Source: Paraconiothyrium sp. Pb-2020
Lineage: Eukaryota > Ascomycota > Dothideomycetes > Pleosporales > Didymosphaeriaceae
Reading direction: 5' to 3'
Assembly: GCA_022419385.1 (NCBI GenBank)
Contig: JAJUBI010000001.1
Location: 4,030,001 to 4,094,000, forward strand
DNA length: 64,000 nt
Part shown: in pieces, positions 56,329-64,000 of the stretch
Numbering within the stretch: the stretch's first letter is position 1
Layout: each line of letters begins with the position of its first letter
Made by a program: the position numbers and the translations under genes
Notes under the pieces: generated by a model
What the model was told of the DNA's origin: nothing
Seen by the model: only the letters and a program-made list of their open reading frames with translations
Databases searched by the model: none

Positions 56329-59025
56329 CTACTGCTTCAAAGTGAAAGTCTCACCATCCCAGCCATACGCACGCGTGAGGCGACGTCCGTATTCGCGTGC
56401 CCATGTCATTGGGAGTTTGTTGGACGGATGCGGCTCGTGGAATTGGATGGAGCGGTCTGCATCCGCCAATACTGGTGTGAAGTGCCACGCAGATGTGGCT
56501 GGGAGTTTCTCAGCTCCAAAACCTGCGGAAACCATTGCATGGACGAAGTTAGGCCATGCAACTTGACTCGGCTGGTTGGGTGAGTCAACCGAGTGGAAGA
56601 GGGATCTGAAGACTTTATGGGCGCGTTTGTCAACAGTGATGGTTGGATGTTGGACTTTCGTAGTTGCCAGATCAGGGTTTGCAGAAACTTCATCTTGAGG
56701 GGCTGCAACACCACGGGTCTTGGGCTTAGCCTTTGGAGCTACAGAAAGCTTGCTAAAGTTTCCAGTGACCTCCTTTGTGATGTCGTGGTCCAAGAAGTCG
56801 TTCGGAGTTACAACAGCAGGATTTGCGCGCTTTTCACCATGCTTTGAGGAACGCAAGCAAGCAGCCGTTCTCTCCTCGAGGATATGCTTAATCATATCGT
56901 GGGGAGTTGTGCCAGTCACTGCTCGGAATCGGTTATCTGCTGCTTCCCAGAATGTATCCAAAGCGGCTTTTGCCTTTGCTCGCTTCGTGGCCGCCTGGCG
57001 GTTCTGACGCCCATCAATTGGATACTCAAATTTGCCATCACTGGGGTCTCCAAGTGACGAGATGCTTGTTCCACGAAAACTAGCTTCTCTGATTGGGTGC
57101 CAAGAAATGACCTGCTTTCCCCATCGATGGGAGTAGAGGTGTTTCCTCTCCTGGTAATTGGCCTCTATAGAAGTACCCCAAGGCTGATAGGATTCGATGC
57201 GATGAAGACACTCGGATAAAATCGAGAGACGCGACAAGATTGACACTACCAACGGAGTAAACACGGTTCTTGCTTCTCTATCGCTCTCGAGGAATCGGTC
57301 GAGCTCGTCCATAATTGTATATAGCGAGACAAGGTCCCGTTTTTCCTCCACGAACAGCATGCTGGTGACTGAGAATGCTTTTCTAACAATGGGACTGGCC
57401 TTCATATCTGGAGTAAATACAGATTCTATACTCTCAGATGTATTCGAAGAGGTGCGAATGCTGTATCGTCGTAAAGGGGGTGATGACGAGAAAGCGGATT
57501 GAAATGTATAGATCATGTCCAGCATCGTCATCTCTAGGACGCAGCGAGTTTCTGAGATCAGTTCCATAAGAGGAGCTGGTAGCGGTTTCCCTGGGACCAA
57601 GCAGGTGGCGTATTTGATGGTGAGACTCTCCCATTGACACAGTCTGCGGTGAAACCCTTCGTAGGTCCATACATCCATATATAAATGAACAATCATGTCC
57701 TTCAGAACAGAGTTGTAGAGAGTACCACTCTCTGAGTGCTTATGTGGTTTCCCAGTGCGATCCAGAAGAAGCTCTGGTCTATGGGAGCGAAGTTCTTCTA
57801 TATATTCGGCGAAAAACTGGGGATCATCTCTGAGCTGATGTATATGATCTATCGTCCTGTCTCGGCTGGCAGCGATTAGTGATTTGACTCTCGTCAAGTC
57901 TAGCTGGTTTGGAACACGATATGGAGCGTCGCGCGCAATCGGAGTCAAACTATTCTGGGCTCTTGACCGAGGTGGGGGCAATGCTTGGGGAAGATTCGAG
58001 CTGTCCCAAGCAGCATATTTCAAGCTGCCAGGTATGATTTTGATGCAGACTTGGAGCAGAAAAGTCCAGACGCGTTCCTGTATCTTGAAGACCTGGAAAG
58101 CGTGGTCGGGATGAACCGTCAGACCAGTGTTCAGTGATGCAACTGCTTCTGCTTCTGCTTCGTTCTTCCACTCAATAACCTTGCCGTATTCTGTAAACTG
58201 TTGCTGAGGGATGATTATCACGCTGTGCGAGTTTTTGGTGGAACCCAACATCTCCGGACGAAGCTTGTATACAACAGCTGCAGCGAGATCTGCATGAGCG
58301 AATTTCCAAGGAACATTGTGGGCACGAGTGTTCAAGAAAAGTAGCAATGTTGTTGGGTCCAAAAGATCCTCCAGGTTGATATATGGGAAGGCCCAACTTT
58401 GTGTGAGTCGTGAGTCGCGTTCAGAGGGAGTTCGTGAATGCAGGTATCGGATGGTTTTGAGGTCTGGTCTATGGCAGGCGGGAATATCGGGCCAGGTCTC
58501 ACGAAGGAGTTTCAATCTCTGGCTCCTTGACATTCCCATCCAGCGCGATCTAATTTGCTCTTCGTTCCTACATGCGAATATTTTCAGCATGCTGCAGTAT
58601 TGAGAAAGTCTTTCCGAGGACTGTGCAAGCCGTTGTGCGAGTTCAGCTATAGTATAGCGTCGTGGCCTATAACCGATCGGCATGCGTTGCATAATCCGAT
58701 CGGACATTGTTGACAGTTGATCGACGTTCTTGAAGAAGTAACGGTACCGTTCCCCATAGACTTCAGGTAGGTGGGGAATGACTTCAGGTAGACTTTCGTA
58801 GACAACCTTTAGTGCAGCAGCAGCTTCATCCTCCGATAAGCGGTATATCTCCTGGGATATCGCATTAGCATAACTCGGGAGAGATGGGCTCTCAAGGGTG
58901 AGGCTATTTGTTACCTTGAGCAGTTCTCCTTGTGTGACGTTTCTATCCAAAGCCTCACGGATATGGGGTGGATAAGCCATTTCCATCCTATCGAGGGTGT
59001 CCAGCAGCTGCGACGGCGCCGCCAT
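56329..59025 (-). CDS. large fungal protein with conserved C-terminal HicA-like module
   Basis: An intact, intronless 898-aa protein starting MAAPSQLLDTLDRM (ATG 59025; 22 further residues to 59091 are possible). Mostly helical and charged, without membrane segments; several conserved-looking blocks (WMGMSRSQRLKLLRETWPDI, NLEDLLDPTTLLLFLNTR). This resembles a widespread Pezizomycotina group sometimes labelled ipa protein. The last 95 residues form a distinct module: WPNFVHAMVSAGFGAEKL, SAWHFTP, SIQFHEPHPSNKLPM and GRRLTRAYGW. The order GF, aromatic-His-Phe, and HEPHP with following basic helix recalls HicA-type RNA-binding folds, but this is resemblance by eye. Function unknown. Confidence 0.72.
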   Translation of the reverse strand: MAAPSQLLDTLDRMEMAYPPHIREALDRNVTQGELLKVTNSLTLESPSLPSYANAISQEIYRLSEDEAAAALKVVYESLPEVIPHLPEVYGERYRYFFKNVDQLSTMSDRIMQRMPIGYRPRRYTIAELAQRLAQSSERLSQYCSMLKIFACRNEEQIRSRWMGMSRSQRLKLLRETWPDIPACHRPDLKTIRYLHSRTPSERDSRLTQSWAFPYINLEDLLDPTTLLLFLNTRAHNVPWKFAHADLAAAVVYKLRPEMLGSTKNSHSVIIIPQQQFTEYGKVIEWKNEAEAEAVASLNTGLTVHPDHAFQVFKIQERVWTFLLQVCIKIIPGSLKYAAWDSSNLPQALPPPRSRAQNSLTPIARDAPYRVPNQLDLTRVKSLIAASRDRTIDHIHQLRDDPQFFAEYIEELRSHRPELLLDRTGKPHKHSESGTLYNSVLKDMIVHLYMDVWTYEGFHRRLCQWESLTIKYATCLVPGKPLPAPLMELISETRCVLEMTMLDMIYTFQSAFSSSPPLRRYSIRTSSNTSESIESVFTPDMKASPIVRKAFSVTSMLFVEEKRDLVSLYTIMDELDRFLESDREARTVFTPLVVSILSRLSILSECLHRIESYQPWGTSIEANYQERKHLYSHRWGKQVISWHPIREASFRGTSISSLGDPSDGKFEYPIDGRQNRQAATKRAKAKAALDTFWEAADNRFRAVTGTTPHDMIKHILEERTAACLRSSKHGEKRANPAVVTPNDFLDHDITKEVTGNFSKLSVAPKAKPKTRGVAAPQDEVSANPDLATTKVQHPTITVDKRAHKVFRSLFHSVDSPNQPSQVAWPNFVHAMVSAGFGAEKLPATSAWHFTPVLADADRSIQFHEPHPSNKLPMTWAREYGRRLTRAYGWDGETFTLKQ

Positions 59026-62000
59026 ATTGTCGTGGCTTTTTGTAGAAGTCGGCAAGTAGCATAAAATAGTTTGGCATGTAATAATTGACAACCTTGTCGC
59101 CTGCGCCGTGGAGCAGCTATTCGAAAGGCTGTGAGGATTTAGAAAGCAAGAGCAAGAGTAAGGTCAGAAGAAAAACTTTGCGGACGCGTCCATAGGTGAA
59201 GGCGTCACGCCATTGCAAACGCGCGGCGCTCCGTTTGCAGTAGATGTGTTTCCCACAGCAACAGGTGAGGCAAAACAGGAAGGCGCGCTAGATAGAAGTG
59301 AAGGTGAATTCAAACTGACATAACGTTGAGCCTTGGTACTCCTACTAGAGCAACACGATAAGATTTGACGAGCTACTTGGCATGTCGATAGAATTAACAT
59401 AGTCGACACGACTGATCTCTTGCACGGTCTGCAATGTGTACACCCCCGGATGTAATCTCAAAAGGCGAGCTGAGCGGTAGGATGTGAAGTGCATGAAGAT
59501 GTTAGTCGTAGAGTAAGCCTTGATCAACTACACCCACAAGCACACCACCTCGAGGTGTTGCTTATCCCCTGTGCATGTTCTTTGGATGACTAACCATGCG
59601 ATAGCTCTTGTTGTTCACTCTCGGGTTGTTCTCGCAAACCATTTCGCAACGACGATCATGCACCTCGACCTCCGTAGCTGGGCCCTTTGCAATTTCCACT
59701 TATCATCAACCTATCGACAAAAACCTCTCTCGCAATCGAGACGTCCAGACACGCAGTTACGAGACCTCTCTCGTGCAGCACCGACCGCTTAACCGCTTAA
59801 CCGCTTGTTCTTGCGCCCAACATGCGGTGAAGCCATACACAGATCGGTCGACGCAACGCGAGAATGAACACGATTACCTGCAGTCTATCGGAAGAGCAAT
59901 CGTACACCGATGCAACCTGCCAATGGGACAGCCTGCCGCTGTCCGCGATGCGGTGTTATCGACAAAGCAATGGGAGTACAAGACTTGGCACACGACCGGT
60001 CACCACATCTGTCAATCTCGATCGAAGCCTCGCTCGTATAACGCCCGCGGCGCAGGACGACACAGCTTGCACAGCAGGGCTCGACAGCATGGCTATAAGC
60101 CTAAGGTTACACGATGTTGCGGGGATGTTTCGACCATGCAAGCCAGCGAAGGACGGATGCCCCCGGATTAGGCACATACGGAAACGCAGGCGCCCAACGA
60201 GATGCATCGAGGCGCGAGACACGCCGCATCAGGCACGAACAGATTAGTGGCTGACACATGCCTGCCAGTCCTTGCCATCTGAGAGCAGCTCCAAGCCGAG
60301 GGACGTGAATCCCTTTGCACGACATGAGGACCGAGGCCGCTGGCGGCAAATAATCGCGCGGTTGCCCTGCCATGTAGCATCTCCCCAAGGGCCAGGATGT
60401 CGGACCGACGGCTATGAGCGTTATGCGGTTGACTGCGTCGATTTCCGGCTACCACCACGCCTGCGATCTTTCTCCGCATGAGGCTGTCGATATGGGGAGC
60501 ACCATCTCTTGCTTCATTCTGGCAGTGCTCGATGCTGGCACGCGAAAACGAGGCGGGTGAAAAGGTGAGGTGTCATCGCTCCCGGACATCTGCCGGTCGC
60601 CATGGCATCTGGCACCGGAAGGGCGGGCGGAACGTTTGGAGTGCGAACAGACCAATTCAGCGAGTCGTGCGATCCAAGGAGATTCGTCCGAGCGCCTTCT
60701 AAAGGCTTCTGGAAGGTCTCTTAAGGAGATCCTGCCGTGTTCAGGTAGTGCGAGATGATCAGAGGGAGAAACAAAGGACCAACTGCTGTGCCGCAACGGC
60801 GGCAGCGTGAGGTCTATGAACCTTCTCCTACCATTAGCGCCATTGAGAGAGTTCGATTGTCTGACCTCGCAGAAGGTTTGCCAGCTTGTCGCCAGTCGCA
60901 GGACGGGAGGCCATCCGACAGTGAGCTGACAGAGTTTGAGACGTCGCCTAAAGCGTAACAGCACATGGGCGCGGCAAGGGGCAACCTTCCCCGACTCAAC
61001 CATGTGTTTGGGACGCGCTGCCGCCGCGTGGGGAAGCGCATCCTCCTGCATTGCATGGCACTTGGACATGGCGGTCAAGCTGTCCACCTCACCCACCATC
61101 TTCCCTTGCGTATTGGCACAAGGTCGATCTCACGCCGTGTCCACGTCGCATCTAGGCGCCTTTCCAGACGCACACGGGAGGCAGGGAGCGCGGTGTTGGT
61201 TTGCTTCTTGCCGCGCTGTTGCGCACCACGCTATCTGGATGGGGGAGCTGGAGGATGCGTGGGCAAGCACCAGGCTTTGTTTGTCAACCCCCGGCTCGCG
61301 TCCTCGTCGACGCCATCAGGCTGGCCGCTGATGGGCGGAGCGAAAAAGCCCGACAGGCGCCCCAGCACCGCTGGCACGGGTGGTGGGCGTGGGGTGGGCT
61401 TTGCTTGATCAGTTTGGGGTAAGCCGTCTCGCTCCGCTTCATGTGCAACGGACGGGGAAGCAGGAAAGCAAGGAGCACGGCTGCCCGCTGCCCCGTTGCT
61501 GCTCCCGGCCCTCTGATTGATTTGGCGCTTTCTTTTTCTCGAAGCGTATCCTGCTCGCCCATGCGAGTCAAGATCTCCCGGGACACGGCCGTGTGGATCG
61601 TGTATAAAGCAAAGCTCTCCCCACACCAGGGCACTTGTCTTTCTTTCCGTTAAGCATACTCGACCGCTAGCTCACACTACTTGCTATTTCCATCTCACAA
61701 CCTACATTCGGAAATCTCATTTAAAACCTGTCTTGCGCATTGATTGACACCTGCATCTTCGCCTCCAACTCGCCGGATCATTCGTACCAGCACACGCAGG
61801 CACCGCCCAATCTTATCAGCCCCAACTACGTCGTGCAGATCAGCGTCGAGTCCTAGCACCAAAGAAAGACCGTAAGTAAGCCTGTTCTGCAGCCCATCCC
61901 CTATTCGCACTGCATTCCAGGGCGCTGCAATTTGCCTGGTCCCGGCTTTCAGATGCCAGCGCATCCACATCAGCCCTGCGCACCTCTGATATTAAATCTG

Positions 62001-62421
62001 ACTCACGATAACCAGGCTCTTCTCGCATCGCATATCAGCCATAAGCCTTTCCCGCATCCTGCTCGGGACTTGCAAATCAGCCACTCCGATTTTGCCAGCG
62101 AATTTATTAGCTGTCTGAAGCCAGCTCATACCGCATCCTCCCAAGTCGCTTTCCAACCGAAAGACACGCACGCACTTCTCTTGTCCTACCCACCGGATCC
62201 AGCTATATAGCCTTCTCCCCCGGTTTTGCCCCAATTTTTACCCCAGGCTCCATCAACCTGCACACATCTTTGCAGCATTCTTCCGTCGTCTCCACTACTT
62301 AGTCGGTACCTGCGCATCACTCGAGGACTTTGTTCTACCTCAAGTCTTCTCCAAGCCGGCCACTGCCATCACCATCTCTCGTCCAGATTCAAGTCAGACT
62401 ATTCGAACTTCTACTACCAAA
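59026..62421. other. 3.4-kb gene-poor interval with TATA box and long leader
   Basis: Many overlapping ORFs on both strands, longest about 216 codons, but none with domain motifs or consistent codon bias; 59.7-61.5 kb is GC-richer. A TATAAA at 61603-61608 lies some 815 bp before the small gene at 62422, and the intervening sequence is C/T-rich, so a long 5' leader, perhaps with an intron, is likely. Noncoding transcripts cannot be judged from sequence. Confidence 0.45.
61603..61608 (+). promoter_or_regulatory. TATA box
   Basis: TATAAA in the context GTGTATAAAGC, followed by pyrimidine-rich sequence that suits a transcription start near 61630. It is the nearest strong core-promoter element to the small gene at 62422. 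Confidence 0.5.
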
Positions 62422-62646
62422 ATGCCTTCCCAACAATCAAGCAACTCTCAGCGCCAGCGCCTCGCCATCTTGACCAGTTCCAACCTCGGTCACGACGTCA
62501 GCGCTGCTTTCAAGTCCGGTAGCACCTTCTCGCGATCAAGTCAAGAATTCAGCGAGACGCCGGCGCCACCTCCATCTCCGATCGACTTCTCCTTCCCGTC
62601 AACACCAGCTGAGCAGAGGAGTCGTGCTGGAAGCGAATCGAACTGA
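62422..62646 (+). CDS. small Ser-rich protein
   Basis: A 74-aa ORF, function unknown. Begins MPSQQSSNSQRQRLAIL, then TSSNLGHDVSAAFKSGSTF, and ends with a Pro/Ser-rich acidic part. No signal peptide or cysteine. Support for reality: ATG preceded by a classic fungal pyrimidine-rich leader (CTACTACCAAA before the ATG), C-ending codons, and an upstream TATA box. It is hydrophilic and probably cytosolic or nuclear. A downstream exon is not evident. Confidence 0.6.
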   Translation: MPSQQSSNSQRQRLAILTSSNLGHDVSAAFKSGSTFSRSSQEFSETPAPPPSPIDFSFPSTPAEQRSRAGSESN

Positions 62647-63077
62647 GACCACTACAAGCCAACACCTGACAGCATCTCTTCGATTTTGTTTTCATCACGA
62701 TTGTGCATTTAGCGGGCAAGGTATTCGACCGGCATGGTCTGGAGCACGGCATGGGATTGGGACACATGGGTCGGTGATTCGACTTTACCACCGTAGGGTA
62801 GGATATCGTTGGCATCAACCTTGTTCGGGTTTGTTTTTCGCGCGTTGACCGCTGCATTCACGTTGTATCTCATAGAATACCCTTCTTGTTCATTGTACTT
62901 TGGATTTGTTAGACTTTCGGCCGCTGGCTCCTGTACGCTCGTGCGCATTATTCCCCTTGAACGGTCCTTCAGTAGCGCGGTCATGGATCAGAGAACATAG
63001 TATTTGGTAATCACAAACATCATCAGCACATCTTCTCACTCTCACTGTGAGTCATTTCGATATTCATACTGTCAGAC
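62647..63077. other. intergenic
   Basis: 3' region of the small gene. No coding signal beyond chance ORFs. Confidence 0.35.
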
Positions 63078-63488
63078 TTGGTGCAACAGTCTTCTTTATC
63101 ATCAGTGAGAAGGGATGAGAGTCAGCATCCGCGCGTTGAGACACCTGGCCAATCCAACCGCTCTTCGTCCGCTCCTTCTCGAACGAACGCTCTGCTTTCC
63201 GAATTGAGAGCAGCAGCAACTGTGACAAGGACGCCATCAGCTTATCTCGCGCGTCAACCCGTTGCAAGGTCTTCCCCACGCTCCCCCGTTCTCCAATCCG
63301 GACCGAACCCCTCGTATTACGCCCGACGAGCCACGCCGCTACTTTGCAAGGGTATTTGGATTTGACTCTCTCACCGCCATCATGATGATCACTCCATCGG
63401 GCCCCGCATCCAAACGCATCGCGCCGCTCCGCACCCGCTACGGAAGCCCCCATCTGTCTGCTTCCATCGGTGAGCGTCGCCTTGACGT
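63078..63488 (+). CDS. candidate exon of an unknown gene, frame jump inside
   Basis: Two adjoining segments look coding: a Ser/Arg-rich one in frame 0 (to about 63310, ending SGPNPS) and one in frame 1 (RITPDEPRRYFARVFGFDSL, then MITPSGPASKRIAPLRTRYG) that ends at a consensus donor GTAAGCC near 63487. The jump near 63310 has no intron signals and may be an indel. No ATG opens the first segment, so an upstream exon or a start inside is likely. Continuation toward the window end is not resolved; ORFs on both strands to 64000 are ambiguous. Product unknown. Confidence 0.3.
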
Positions 63489-64000
63489 AAGCCTATCTAC
63501 CGCTCTTCCGTCCCTTTGCTGCATCCACCCTTCATCAAGCGGTTACGCACCACGCCGCTCCGGCGCATGCGAAAGTACGTACCATTAATCAAGGAGGACA
63601 TGCTAACACGCGCGGCGTCAAGGAAGCGGTCTGGGGGTGGTATCTGCGCCATGCATGGAACGTCGACAGAAGCCCGAAAGCATCTGGAACAAATTGCCAT
63701 AAGGCACGGCATTCCTGTCGCACGGCTATTGTTGGATGCACGCTCTCCAGCCCATCCGGGTTTCCGGGTAATAACACGTGGGCTGAATGCGCACCCACAA
63801 CCGCTGGCTTCTTCGCTTCTTCCGTCGGCACACGCGAATGCTGACACCTTCCTCTTGCAATCGCAACACTGGGAAGGCCTAATCTCGTTTCCTTTGTTCC
63901 TCCGGCATGAATCACTTATCGATCGGCCTCGAGACGAGTGACTCGTGTGAAAGCGCACCGAGACGATTCGAGACCGCTTTCGTCGTTGATCCGCGACGCG
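63489..64000. other. unresolved window edge
   Basis: Overlapping ORFs of about 140-150 codons on both strands, none with clear motifs. May contain further exons of the preceding candidate. Confidence 0.3.

Noticed and set aside
60449..61099. 216-codon minus-strand ORF
   Set aside because: Overlaps comparable ORFs on the plus strand, lacks motifs and third-position bias; typical of GC-rich noncoding sequence.

Overview
The window is nuclear DNA of a filamentous ascomycete (Pezizomycotina), most likely a dothideomycete. The reasons are 45-65 nt spliceosomal introns with fungal donor, CTAAC-like branch and YAG sites; core fungal genes (PRO2, ADE2, GND, GatB, eL18); and Pezizomycotina-typical genes: UDP-galactopyranose mutase with its divergent transporter, a CRH-type GH16 enzyme, a DUF1750/Ssr4 SWI/SNF subunit, a tyrosinase, a HET-like protein and many 2EXR/F-box-like proteins. 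The class-level placement is inference. No tRNA, rRNA, CRISPR array or transposon was recognised.

Layout. 0.8-8.5 kb: a frameshifted unknown gene, mitochondrial GatB, a lineage-specific disordered protein and an unknown multi-exon locus. 8.9-18.3 kb: an accessory block on the minus strand with five three-exon paralogues sharing identical intron positions, a single-exon 2EXR-like relative, and a threonine-aldolase-like gene on the plus strand; a HET-like gene follows at 18.6-19.7 kb. 20.4-32.9 kb: mostly housekeeping (CRH transglycosylase, PRO2, UGM, glfB-like transporter, ribosomal eL18, ADE2). 33.2-43.7 kb: seven-exon tyrosinase, Ssr4-like subunit, RRM protein, 6-phosphogluconate dehydrogenase. 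43.9-49.2 kb: tandem small Cys-rich proteins, an LSM12-like gene, a single-pass membrane protein. 49.5-59 kb: inositol-monophosphatase-like enzyme, another 2EXR protein, kynurenine-type aminotransferase and an 898-aa fungal protein with a conserved C-terminal module. 59-64 kb is gene-poor, with one small gene behind a long leader.

Functional links. UGM makes UDP-galactofuranose and the divergently transcribed transporter probably moves it into the Golgi; the CRH enzyme crosslinks chitin to glucan, so all three serve the cell wall. The five paralogues beside a HET-like gene form the most clearly accessory, possibly recognition-related, part of the window.

Data quality. At least six loci, including the conserved enzymes PRO2, 6PGD and the aminotransferase, carry small indels that break frame while the amino-acid signal continues on both sides. 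Neighbouring genes (ADE2, tyrosinase, UGM, Ssr4, eL18) are clean. Consensus errors are the likeliest cause; true decay is the alternative.
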